From Streptomyces olivochromogenes (GTDB lineage: Bacteria > Actinomycetota > Actinomycetes > Streptomycetales > Streptomycetaceae), in NCBI RefSeq assembly GCF_021538895.1, contig NZ_JADDRL010000055.1, forward strand, positions 1 through 61,313: a stretch of 61,313 bases of DNA. The letters run 5' to 3'. Below, piece by piece: positions 12,432-20,624 of the stretch (position 1 is the stretch's first letter; every line of letters starts with the position of its first letter). Below the pieces are notes generated by a model. It ran no database searches and was not told where the DNA came from. It worked only from the letters and a program-made list of their open reading frames with translations. Both the position numbers and the translations under genes were made by a program.

Positions 12432-14294
12432 GTGAGACCTTTCAACTCGTCCCGGAGGCGGGGAACCTCCAGGATGTCCGTCGCTCTGCTGCTCGCCACC
12501 GCCGTGTTCAGCGGCACGTTCCTGGCCGCCGGCGCCCAGGCGGCCGGGGAGCAGCACCGCCCCGGCGAGGCCGGCGGCACCGCATCCGGACTCAGCCGCG
12601 TCGACCTCAAGGGCTGGGCGCAGTCCCAGCTCACGGCCGACGAGGCCCGCCACGACCGGCCGGACACCACGACCACCCGGACCACCCTCGCGACCGCGGC
12701 CGACCTCCCGGTCGGCACCGCGAGCGCCGTGATCCGGCAGGCGGCCCTGCTCGCCCCGGCCGACGCCGCGGCCGCCGCCGACCCGTCCGCCCTCGTGCTC
12801 TACGACACGGCCGGCCCTTACGGACAGCTGGGCGAGCTGTACGCGATGGCCACGGCCAACCTGACCGGCCACTTCGGCACGGTGACGGCCAAACCGGTCC
12901 AGCAGTACACCGCCGGGATGATCGACTCGTACTCCACGGTGATCTACATCGGCTCGACCTACTACGGCGGCGACATCCCGGACGCCGTCCCGGCCGCCTT
13001 CTACCAGGACGCCTCCACCAGCACGAAGCCCGTGATCTGGATGGGCGCCAACATCTGGGGCATGGCCAACGCGGTGGGGGCCACCCAGTTCACGCAGAAG
13101 TACGGCTGGGACCCGACGACGTCGTACTACGAGGACGGCGGCTCGGTGGGCAACGTCACGCAGGTGACGTACCGCGGTCAGACCCTGACCCGCACCATCC
13201 CCGCCGGGCAGGACGGCGGCGTGCTGCGCCCCAACGTCCTGACCGGCACGGGATATCCGGCCGTCACCCGGCTCGCGGAGGGCCTGGACAGCTCCAACGG
13301 ACACACCTTCGGCTGGGCGGTCCGCTCGTCCAACCTCACCTACATCGGTGAGATCCCCTTCGCCTACGTCTCCGAGAGCGACCGCGTCATCGCCTTCGAG
13401 GACCTGCTCTTCGACGCCCTCGCCCCGGCCACCGCCGAGCGGCACCGTGCCGTGGTGCGCCTGGAGGACATCAGCCCCGACTCGGATCCCACCGAGCTCC
13501 GGGCGATGGCCGACTACCTCTACTCGCAGCACATCCCCTACGGCATCAATGTGATCCCCGTCTACACGGACCCCAACGGCGCCTACAACAACGGTGTCCC
13601 GCAGACGGTCACGCTCGTCCAGCGTCCGCAGGTGGTCAGCGCGCTGAGGTACATGCTGAGCCGGGGCGCGGTCCTGATGGACCACGGCTACACGCACCAG
13701 TACGGCAACGTGGCCAACCCCTACAACGGGGTGACCGGTGACGACTTCGAGTTCTACCGGGCACACGTCGACGCCGCGAACAACGTCGTCTACGACGGGC
13801 CCGTCGCCGAGGACTCCGCCCTGTGGGCGCAGACCCGGGTGACCAGCGCGCTCACCCAGTTCCTCCTCGCGGGCCTGCCCCGGCCGACCCTGTGGACCAC
13901 CCCGCACTACGCGGGCTCGGCGGCCGACTACAAGGTCTTCAGCTCCAACTTCTCGGCGCGGCTGGAGCGTTCGCTCTACTTCGCCGGGACGCTGAGCGGG
14001 ACCTCGTCCGACCCGAACCGGTTCATCGGGCAGTTCTTCCCCTACGTGGTGAAGGACGTGTACGGCACCAAGGTGCTGCCCGAGAACATCGGCAACTACG
14101 AGCCGGAGGCCTACAACAACCACCCGGCCCGGCTGCCGGCCGACCTCGTCAACTCGGCCCGGGCCAACCTCGCGGTCCGCGACGGCGTCGCGAGCTTCTT
14201 CTACCACCCCTACTACCCGGTGCAGCCGTTGAAGGACACCATCGACGGCATCAAGGCACTCGGCTACACCTTCGTCAGCCCGGCGGCGCTGTGA
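12432..14294 (+). CDS. Exported polysaccharide deacetylase-like protein (DUF2334 type)
   Basis: The protein has 620 residues and starts at GTG 12432, five bases after GGGGGA. A signal peptide covers about residues 1-37 (basic RPFNSSRRR, then MSVALLLATAVFSGTFLAA, ending AQA). About 250 residues follow that I cannot name, rich in Tyr/Gly and resembling a ThuA-like or glutaminase-like fold. The C-terminal half carries deacetylase-type motifs: RLEDISPDSDP near 342, DHGYTHQYGN near 417 and FFYHPYYP near 594. These fit the Asp, His-x3-His and HP positions of NodB-like enzymes. It probably removes acetyl groups from an extracellular polysaccharide. Its stop overlaps the next gene start as GTGA. Confidence 0.8.
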   Translation: MRPFNSSRRRGTSRMSVALLLATAVFSGTFLAAGAQAAGEQHRPGEAGGTASGLSRVDLKGWAQSQLTADEARHDRPDTTTTRTTLATAADLPVGTASAVIRQAALLAPADAAAAADPSALVLYDTAGPYGQLGELYAMATANLTGHFGTVTAKPVQQYTAGMIDSYSTVIYIGSTYYGGDIPDAVPAAFYQDASTSTKPVIWMGANIWGMANAVGATQFTQKYGWDPTTSYYEDGGSVGNVTQVTYRGQTLTRTIPAGQDGGVLRPNVLTGTGYPAVTRLAEGLDSSNGHTFGWAVRSSNLTYIGEIPFAYVSESDRVIAFEDLLFDALAPATAERHRAVVRLEDISPDSDPTELRAMADYLYSQHIPYGINVIPVYTDPNGAYNNGVPQTVTLVQRPQVVSALRYMLSRGAVLMDHGYTHQYGNVANPYNGVTGDDFEFYRAHVDAANNVVYDGPVAEDSALWAQTRVTSALTQFLLAGLPRPTLWTTPHYAGSAADYKVFSSNFSARLERSLYFAGTLSGTSSDPNRFIGQFFPYVVKDVYGTKVLPENIGNYEPEAYNNHPARLPADLVNSARANLAVRDGVASFFYHPYYPVQPLKDTIDGIKALGYTFVSPAAL

Positions 14295-15352
14295 CGGCGC
14301 CTGCCCTCAAGAGGAGGACCGTCGCCGTCATGGCGGCGGTCCTCCTCGCCGTCACCGGCTGCTCGTCCACCGGCCCGGCCGCGGCCGGCCACGGCGGCAC
14401 CCGGGCCTCCCGCTCCCACCCCGCCGCCCCGACGGTGCGCGGCATCACCCTGCCCTCCTGGTACCGCACCGACTACGACAGCCCGGCCGCGCCCCGTTAT
14501 CTGCGCGGCATCCGGGCCGCCGGGGCCCGCTGGGTCACCTTCACCCCGACCTGGTACCAGAACGGGGTCACCGACACCTCCGCGCACCGGACGGAGGAGA
14601 CCGCGAGCGACGCGAGTCTGCGCCGGATCGTGAAGCGGGCCCACGCGGCCGGCCTCAAGGTGATGATCAAGCCGCACGTGGACCTGCCGGGCGACATCGA
14701 CCGCGCCGAGATCCGTCCCCGCGACCGGGCCGCGTGGTTCGCCGCGTACCGCCGCTTCATCACGCACTACGCCGACCTCGCCGCCGCCACCGGCACCGAG
14801 CAGTTCGCCGTCGGCACCGAACTCGCCGGGGTCTCCGGCGACACCACCGCCTGGACGAAGGTGATCGAAGCGGTCCGGTCCCACTACGACGGACCGCTGA
14901 CCTACGCCGCCAACTACGACGAGTACCAGCACATCCGGTTCTGGAAGCGGCTCGACGTCATCGGCATCGACGCCTACTGGCCCCTGTCGGACCGGCCCAC
15001 CACCGACAGCGCCCGCCTCGCCAGGGCCTGGACCCCGATCCGCACCCGTCTCGCCGCCTTCGCCGCCCGGCAGGACCGGCACATCCTGTTCACCGAGGCG
15101 GGCTACGTCAGCCAGCGCGGCTCCACCACCGCCCCGTACTCCTGGACCGTCAGCAAACAGGCGGACACCGCCGAACAGGCCGCCGCCTACCGCGCCCTGC
15201 TCGACTCCTTCGAGGGCCGCAAGTGGTGGGCCGGCGTGTGCTGGTGGATGTGGGACGACTGGCCGAACAGCGGCGAGACCCCGACCGGCCTGGCCTACAC
15301 CCCCCGCGGCAAGCCGGCGGAGGAGGTACTACGCCGAAAGTGGTCCCCCTGA
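14291..15352 (+). CDS. Lipoprotein with a glycoside-hydrolase-like TIM barrel (GH113/GH5-like)
   Basis: This 353-residue protein is coupled to the deacetylase-like gene by a GTGA overlap. A lipoprotein signal (KRRTVAVMAAVLLAVTGC, lipobox VTGC) predicts attachment to the outer face of the membrane. The mature part reads as a TIM barrel: GITLPSWY, a long WVTFTPTWYQN strand, LKVMIKPHVD, QFAVGTELAG with a candidate acid/base Glu, VIGIDAYWPL, and HILFTEAGY with a candidate nucleophile Glu. A tryptophan-rich C-terminus follows (KWWAGVCWWMWDDW). It may trim or release the polymer made by the divergent operon. The substrate is unknown and the family number is my best guess. Confidence 0.75.
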   Translation: MTAPALKRRTVAVMAAVLLAVTGCSSTGPAAAGHGGTRASRSHPAAPTVRGITLPSWYRTDYDSPAAPRYLRGIRAAGARWVTFTPTWYQNGVTDTSAHRTEETASDASLRRIVKRAHAAGLKVMIKPHVDLPGDIDRAEIRPRDRAAWFAAYRRFITHYADLAAATGTEQFAVGTELAGVSGDTTAWTKVIEAVRSHYDGPLTYAANYDEYQHIRFWKRLDVIGIDAYWPLSDRPTTDSARLARAWTPIRTRLAAFAARQDRHILFTEAGYVSQRGSTTAPYSWTVSKQADTAEQAAAYRALLDSFEGRKWWAGVCWWMWDDWPNSGETPTGLAYTPRGKPAEEVLRRKWSP

Positions 15353-15371
15353 CCACCCACCGGCCCACCCG

Positions 15372-15415
15372 AACCGGGCGAGGCACCGACGACAACGTCG
15401 CCTCCTCGCCCGGTT
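15372..15415 (+). terminator. Hairpin terminator after the deacetylase/glycosidase operon
   Basis: AACCGGGCGAGG (15372-15383) pairs perfectly with CCTCGCCCGGTT (15404-15415), a 12-bp stem with a 20-base loop, starting 19 bp after the stop codon. Confidence 0.75.
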
Positions 15416-15419
15416 TCGC

Positions 15420-16030
15420 GTGGCGCCCCGGCCTCGCGCTCTCGCGTGCTTCCGCCCGGCCCGCGCTCGCCGTCGTCCCGTGCTCTCGCCCGGTCCCGAG
15501 CACCCGGCTGGCTCAGTGCTCTCGCCCGGTCCCGCGCTGCGCCGTCGCCGCCGCGCACCCGGCAGGCTTTGTGCGCCCGCGGGGGTCCGAGCGCCCACCC
15601 GGTCCCGCGCTCGCCGTCGCCCCCGCGCACTCGGCAGACTCCGTGTGCCCGCGGGGGTCCGAGCACCCACCCGGGTCCGCCCGCCTGTCCGGTCCCGCGC
15701 TCCCGCCCGGTCCCGCGCTCCCGCCCGGTCCCGCGCTCCCGCCCGGTCCCGCGCTCCCGCCCGGCCCCGCGCTCGTCGTCGGTCCCGTGCACCCGCTCGG
15801 TTCCGCGGTCTCGCTCGGTCGCGTGCTTCCGCCCGGCGCCGCGCTCGTCGTCAGTCCCGAGCACCCGGCAGGCTCAGTGTTCTCGCCCGGTCCTGCGTCC
15901 GCCGCCGGCACCACGCACCCTGCAGACTTCGTGCGCCCGCCCGGGCCCGAGCGGCCGCCTGGGCCGAGCGCCCGCCCGACCGGGTCCGCCCGCCCGGTCC
16001 CGCGCGCCCGTCCGGCTTCACGCACTCGGC
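15420..16030. repeat. Decayed 18-bp tandem repeat (minisatellite) in a gene-free stretch
   Basis: The stretch between the glycosidase and rhomboid genes (15353-16047) holds no convincing gene. Its core is the 18-bp unit GGTCCCGCGCTCCCGCCC, present as four exact head-to-tail copies at 15691-15762. It continues in the same 18-bp register with increasing divergence to at least 15870. To the left, 15528-15600 and 15601-15672 are two tandem copies of a larger unit of about 72 bp. Since 18 is a multiple of three, all six frames give hexapeptide repeats, for example GRERGT or GPGGSA, which explains the open but unconvincing reading frames here. Confidence 0.85.
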
Positions 16031-16047
16031 CCGCGCCCAGGCTCCGA

Positions 16048-16932
16048 CTACGCGGCGCCGCCCGTCAGTTCCGTGGCCTTGGTGATCGTCAGGATCACCA
16101 GGAGCGCGAGCACCGCCACGCACACCGCGGTCTGGATCAGGGCCCGGCGGGGGCCCCGGGGTACGTACGCGTAGGCCAGTGTCACCGCGGCGCCCGTCAG
16201 TAGGCCGCCGAGGTGGCCCTGCCAGGACGTGGCCCACGCGGAGATCACCAGCCACAGCAGCAGACCCGCCATGAAGCGGTTGACGGCGTTCATGTCGGCG
16301 CCCAGGCGGCGGGCCATGACGTAGTACGCGGCGCCCAGCCCGAAGATCGCGCCGGACGCGCCGAGCGTGGGCGTCTCGGGTGCGATCAGCAGCACCAGGA
16401 CCGAGCCGCCGAGCGCCGACAGCAGATACAGGGCCGTGAACCGCACGCGGCCCAGCTGCGCCTCCACCACCCGGCCCAGGTTCCACAGCGACACCATGTT
16501 CATCACGATGTGCAGGATGCCGAACGTGCCCCCGGTGGGCGGCAGGTGCAAAAACGCCCCGGTCAGCAGCCGGTACCACTCCCCGTGGGCCACGCCCTCC
16601 GGCAGGTAGCCCGCGGGCACGGTCCCCAGCATGTCGAACCGGTCCACCACCGAGGGGCGCGCCAACTCGGCGAGATAGGCGAGCACATTGAGCCCGATGA
16701 GGACATACGTCACCATCGGCACGGCCGTGATCCGGCCGCCGAACGCCGTGCGCGCCTGCCGTACCGACCGGGCGCCCTCCCGCACGCACTCCACGCACTG
16801 GTGACCGACGGCCGCCTCACGCATGCAGTCGGGGCAGATGTACCGGTCGCAGCGGGTGCAGCGGACGTGGGACTCCACCTTGGGATGGCGGTAGCAGGTG
16901 GTGACGGTGGACTCGGGGGATTCGGCATCCAC
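16048..16932 (-). CDS. Rhomboid family intramembrane serine protease with N-terminal zinc finger
   Basis: The protein has 294 residues. Residues 13-49 form a Cys/His cluster (CYRHP, CTRCDRYICPDC, GHQCVEC) resembling a B-box or zinc-ribbon cap. The membrane core carries HIVMN (141-145), GASGAIFG with catalytic Ser193, and GHLGG with His240. These are the Ser/His dyad and supporting residues of active rhomboids, which cleave membrane proteins within the bilayer. It is monocistronic, followed by the repeat region and divergent from the vWA gene. Substrates are unknown. Confidence 0.93.
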   Translation of the reverse strand: MDAESPESTVTTCYRHPKVESHVRCTRCDRYICPDCMREAAVGHQCVECVREGARSVRQARTAFGGRITAVPMVTYVLIGLNVLAYLAELARPSVVDRFDMLGTVPAGYLPEGVAHGEWYRLLTGAFLHLPPTGGTFGILHIVMNMVSLWNLGRVVEAQLGRVRFTALYLLSALGGSVLVLLIAPETPTLGASGAIFGLGAAYYVMARRLGADMNAVNRFMAGLLLWLVISAWATSWQGHLGGLLTGAAVTLAYAYVPRGPRRALIQTAVCVAVLALLVILTITKATELTGGAA

Positions 16933-17081
16933 GGCCGGCTCCTCGGAAGGGGTGGGGACAGGGGGTGAGAGCCGGTGGGGACGGCGGCGAACAAAATAGC
17001 GAACTGGTGTGACAGTGGAGAGAGGAGGGGCGGCTGATCACGTACTCTCGGTCTCCGGAACGGGAGCGAGGGGGAGTCCTG

Positions 17082-17804
17082 ATGGCCGCGATCAGTCTCA
17101 GCAAGCTGGAGGAGACCGCGCCCGCGCTGGTCGGCCCCTACCGCACCGCCGGCGTGTCCCTCACCAAACACGGGCTGGACGGCCTGCGGGCCGCCGTCTA
17201 CTTGGTGGTCGACCACTCCGGCTCGATGAAGCCGTACTACAAGGACGGCAGCGTGCAGGCGCTCGCCGACCGCGTGCTCGGCCTGTCCGCGCACCTCGAC
17301 GACGACGGCCGGGTACCGGTGGTGTTCTTCTCGACGGACATCGACGCCGTCACCGACATCGCCCTCGCCGATCACCACGGCCGTATCGACCGGATCGCGG
17401 CCGGGCTCGGGCACATGGGCAAGACCAGCTACCACCTGGCGATGGACGCGGTCATCGACCACTACCTCGACAGCGGCTCCACCGCCCCCGCCCTCGTCGT
17501 CTTCCAGACCGACGGCGGCCCGATCAACAAGCTCGCCGCGGAACGCTACCTGTGCAAGGCGGCCAGGCTGCCGCTGTTCTGGCAGTTCATCGGCTTCGGT
17601 GACCGAAGCAGCAAGCAGTTCGACTTCCTGCGCAAGCTGGACGAGCTGGCGGTGCCCGGCAAGCGGGCGGTGGACAACGCGGGCTTCTTCCATGCCGGTT
17701 CGGATCCGCGCCGGGTGTCCGACGCCGAGCTGTACGACCGGATCGTGGGCGAGTTCCCGCAGTGGCTCGCGGCCGCCCGGGCCCAGGGGATCGTACGGAC
17801 CTGA
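17082..17804 (+). CDS. vWA-domain protein (TerF/TerY-like)
   Basis: A 240-residue cytoplasmic protein that is almost entirely a von Willebrand A domain. The metal-adhesion site starts at DHSGS (Asp44, Ser46, Ser48), the second element is probably GKTSYHLAMDAV (near 112), and an Asp follows in VVFQTDGG (near 149). This single-domain layout is typical of the TerF/TerY proteins found in tellurium-resistance and stress loci, but no terD or terB-type gene is next to it. ATG 17082 follows a GGGGGAG site. Its function here is not known. Confidence 0.85.
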   Translation: MAAISLSKLEETAPALVGPYRTAGVSLTKHGLDGLRAAVYLVVDHSGSMKPYYKDGSVQALADRVLGLSAHLDDDGRVPVVFFSTDIDAVTDIALADHHGRIDRIAAGLGHMGKTSYHLAMDAVIDHYLDSGSTAPALVVFQTDGGPINKLAAERYLCKAARLPLFWQFIGFGDRSSKQFDFLRKLDELAVPGKRAVDNAGFFHAGSDPRRVSDAELYDRIVGEFPQWLAAARAQGIVRT

Positions 17805-17817
17805 CCGATCCGGCGTC

Positions 17818-17829
17818 CGGTACGTACCG
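17818..17829. promoter_or_regulatory. 12-bp perfect palindrome upstream of the cytochrome b gene
   Basis: CGGTACGTACCG is self-complementary and lies 61 bp before the qcrB-like start, just after the vWA stop. It could be an operator or a weak hairpin. Confidence 0.3.
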
Positions 17830-17890
17830 TTGGCTTGGCCGTGCCGCCGTGCCACCCTGAGGTCATCCGCTGGGGGAGGCGACGCGACGC

Positions 17891-19612
17891 ATGGACGACG
17901 GCGCACGAACGGTCGACGGAGCGGCACGGACGGGCGGTTCCGTCCGCGAGGGCTCCGTGCACGAGGGGTCCGCCCGCACGGGCCCGGTACGCGAGGGCAC
18001 TGCCCGCAGGGGCGAGCCCGGCAAGGGTGAGAAGTTCGCCGACTGGACCGACGGACGGCTCGGGCTCTACGCCCTCGCCAAGTCCAACATGCGCAAGGTG
18101 TTCCCGGACCACTGGTCCTTCATGCTGGGCGAGGTCTGTCTCTACAGCTTTCTCGTCCTGATCCTCACCGGCATCTACCTCACGCTCTTCTTCGAGCCGA
18201 GCGGTGCCGAGGTCGTCTACCACGGCTCCTACGGCCCGCTCAACGGCATCGTGATGACCAAGGCGTACGAGTCGACGCTGCACATCAGCTTCGACGTACG
18301 CGGCGGCCTGCTGATCCGGCAGATCCACCACTGGGCGGCGCTGGTCTTCGTCGCCGGCATGCTCGTGCACATGATGCGGGTGTTCTTCACCGGCGCGTTC
18401 CGCAAGCCGCGCGAGCTCAACTGGGTGTTCGGCTGGACCCTGCTGTTCCTCGCCATCCTCACCGGCCTGACCGGCTACTCGCTCCCGGACGACCTGCTCT
18501 CCGGCACCGGCATCCGCTTCGCCGACGGCGCGATCCTGTCCATCCCGATCGTGGGGACGTACATCTCCTTCTTCCTGTTCGGAGGAGAGTTCCCCGGCCA
18601 CGACATCATCTCGCGGCTCTTCCCGGTCCACGTCCTGCTGCTGCCCGGGATCATGCTGGGCCTGGTCGTGGTCCACCTGATCCTGGTCTTCTACCACAAG
18701 CACACCCAGTACCCCGGCCCCGGACGGGACCAGAAGAGCGTGGTCGGCATGCCCTTCCTCCCCGTCTACATGGCCAAGGCCGGCGGCTTCTTCTTCCTCA
18801 CCTTCGGCGTCCTCGCGCTGCTCGGCGGGATCGCCAGCATCAACCCCGTGTGGGCCTTCGGGCCCTACCGCCCCGACCTGGTGACCACCGGCGCGCAGCC
18901 CGACTGGTACCTCGGCTTCTCCGAGGGCCTGATCCGGGTGATGCCGGGATGGGAGATCAACGCCTGGGGCCACACCCTGGCGCTGGGCGTCCTCATCCCG
19001 TTCTCGCTCTTCCCGCTGATCCTGCTCGCCATCGGCGTCTACCCCTTCTTCGAGGCGTGGATCACCGGCGACAAGCGCGAACACCACATCCTGGACCGGC
19101 CGCGCAACGCGCCCGTGCGCACCGGGCTCGGAGTGGCCTGGCTGAGCCTGTACGGGGTGCTGCTGATCGGCGGCGGCAACGACATCGTGGCCACCCATCT
19201 CCATCTGTCGATCAACCTGATCACCTGGTTCGTCAGGATCGCCGTCTTCGTCGTGCCGGTCCTCGCCTTCGTGGTGACCAAGCGGGTCTGTCTGGGACTG
19301 CAGCGCCGGGACCGGGACAAGGTGCTGCACGGCCGGGAGACCGGAGTCATCAGGCGGCTCCCGCACGGCGAGTACGTCGAGGTCCACGAACCCCTCACCC
19401 AGGACCGGCTGTTCACCCTCACCCAGCACGAGCAGAACCCGCCGTACGAGCTCGGCCCCCTTCAGGACGCCAACGGGGTACGGCGGCAGGTCACCGTGTC
19501 CCAGCGGGTGCGGGCCCGGCTGGCCCGGGCGATGTTCGGGCCCGACACGCACATCCCGAAGCCGACGCGCGAGGAGTACCGGGAGCTCACCAGCGGCGAT
19601 CACCACCACTGA
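17891..19612 (+). CDS. Solitary cytochrome b subunit, QcrB-type (second copy)
   Basis: This 573-residue integral membrane protein belongs to the cytochrome bc1 family. The first about 50 residues are low-complexity (repeats of REGS, HEGSA, RTGP). Two helices carry haem-ligand histidine pairs: IHHWAALVFVAGMLVH (about 145-160) and VHVLLLPGIMLGLVVVH (about 246-262). The quinol-site loop is PDWY (about residues 337-340), the actinobacterial counterpart of PEWY. In the usual actinobacterial operon QcrB lies with QcrC and QcrA; neither is here, and this is probably a paralogue of the main copy. ATG 17891 follows GGGGGAGG. The 3' end overlaps the convergent acyl-CoA dehydrogenase gene by 26 bp. Confidence 0.9.
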   Translation: MDDGARTVDGAARTGGSVREGSVHEGSARTGPVREGTARRGEPGKGEKFADWTDGRLGLYALAKSNMRKVFPDHWSFMLGEVCLYSFLVLILTGIYLTLFFEPSGAEVVYHGSYGPLNGIVMTKAYESTLHISFDVRGGLLIRQIHHWAALVFVAGMLVHMMRVFFTGAFRKPRELNWVFGWTLLFLAILTGLTGYSLPDDLLSGTGIRFADGAILSIPIVGTYISFFLFGGEFPGHDIISRLFPVHVLLLPGIMLGLVVVHLILVFYHKHTQYPGPGRDQKSVVGMPFLPVYMAKAGGFFFLTFGVLALLGGIASINPVWAFGPYRPDLVTTGAQPDWYLGFSEGLIRVMPGWEINAWGHTLALGVLIPFSLFPLILLAIGVYPFFEAWITGDKREHHILDRPRNAPVRTGLGVAWLSLYGVLLIGGGNDIVATHLHLSINLITWFVRIAVFVVPVLAFVVTKRVCLGLQRRDRDKVLHGRETGVIRRLPHGEYVEVHEPLTQDRLFTLTQHEQNPPYELGPLQDANGVRRQVTVSQRVRARLARAMFGPDTHIPKPTREEYRELTSGDHHH

Positions 19613-20624
19613 GGACCAGGTCCCGGCACGCGTCGGGACCGCCCCAGACCGTGCGCAGGACGCGGGCCTTGGTCAGCCACAGGGACAGCTCGTACTCGGC
19701 GGTGTACCCGATCGCGCCGTGCAGTTGCAGCGCCGCGCGGGCGGTGGTGTACGCCGCCTCGCAGGCCGTCAGCTTGGCGGCGGCCACGTCCGCCGGATCC
19801 CTGGTCAGCGCGGCGCCGAAGACCAGGGGCCGGGCGAATTCGAGGGCGATGGCCGCGTCGGCCAGCCGGTGCTTGACCGCCTGGAACGAGCCGACGGGGA
19901 CGCCGAACTGAGTGCGCTGCCGGACGTAGGCGACCGTCTTGTCGAGGAGGGCGAGACCGACGCCGAGGGCTTGGGCGGCGGTGGCGAGACGGGCCCGGGT
20001 GAGCGCCTGCTCGACGGCCGCGGCGACCTGCGGTCCGGCGGCGAGGAGTTCACCGCCGGTGGGGGAGGGGAAGAGCCGCCGGGTCGGGTCGAGGGACGGG
20101 ATCGGCGCGTGGGACCGGACCGGCGGAGCCAGGCGTAACGCGGCGGTCCGGGGCGCCTCCGAGTCGGCGTCGGCCGCGCGCGTCGGGCCGTGCGAGGGCG
20201 CCGCCGTCAGGAGCACGTCCGCCGCGTCCGCGTCCAGCACGTGCGCCGACCCCAGGGCCAGGGTGGCCGTCGTCTCGCCCGAGGCCAGCTCGGGCAGCAG
20301 CCGTTTGGCCGGGCCCGTGTCGTCCAGCGCGGTGAGCAGGGCGGCCGCCGCCACCGTCTCCACCAGCGGGCCGGGCACCGCGTGCCGCCCCAGTTCCACG
20401 AAGGCCACGGCGAGCTCCACCGGGAGCGGCCCGACCCCCCCGTACGCCTCTGGAACCGCCAGCCCGAACACCCCCGCCTCCGCGAGCCGGGACCACAGCG
20501 CGCGGCCGCTCGCCCGCTCGCCGCGGCTCCAGTCCCGGGCGACCGACGGCGTGTCCGAGGCCGTGAGCATCGCGTGCAGGGAGTCGGCGAAGGCGCGTTG
20601 CTCGGGGTCGAGGAGGAAGCGCAT
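19587..20624 (-). CDS. Acyl-CoA dehydrogenase, beta-type subunit (steroid HIP cluster)
   Basis: This 345-residue protein is shorter than a standard acyl-CoA dehydrogenase (about 380-400). It starts MRFLLDPEQRAFADSLHAML, has the VPEAYGG motif near residue 58, and its C-terminal helical domain has RTQFGVPVGSFQAVKHRLAD and LHGAIGYTAEYELSLWLTKA. The acyl-CoA dehydrogenase signature 1 (AEPxxGSD-like) is missing. In actinobacterial steroid catabolism such a short partner combines with a longer subunit into an alpha2-beta2 FadE enzyme. Its ATG overlaps the stop of the longer dehydrogenase gene (ATGA), which supports that. It resembles FadE33-type proteins of the KstR2 regulon, but the exact member cannot be assigned by eye. 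Confidence 0.88.
   Translation of the reverse strand: MRFLLDPEQRAFADSLHAMLTASDTPSVARDWSRGERASGRALWSRLAEAGVFGLAVPEAYGGVGPLPVELAVAFVELGRHAVPGPLVETVAAAALLTALDDTGPAKRLLPELASGETTATLALGSAHVLDADAADVLLTAAPSHGPTRAADADSEAPRTAALRLAPPVRSHAPIPSLDPTRRLFPSPTGGELLAAGPQVAAAVEQALTRARLATAAQALGVGLALLDKTVAYVRQRTQFGVPVGSFQAVKHRLADAAIALEFARPLVFGAALTRDPADVAAAKLTACEAAYTTARAALQLHGAIGYTAEYELSLWLTKARVLRTVWGGPDACRDLVLSGGDRRW

Noticed and set aside
12060..14207. A 715-codon frame antisense to the deacetylase-like gene
   Set aside because: Overlaps the well-supported exported protein gene and its promoter; composition is typical of antisense reading.
15691..15870. CRISPR-like array
   Set aside because: Repeat units are directly adjacent with no spacers and are too short; it is a tandem minisatellite.
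15513..16025. Frames made of hexapeptide repeats, possible repetitive surface protein
   Set aside because: All frames are open because the repeat period is 18 bp; there is no signal peptide, no convincing ribosome-binding site and decay breaks the pattern without regard to any one frame.
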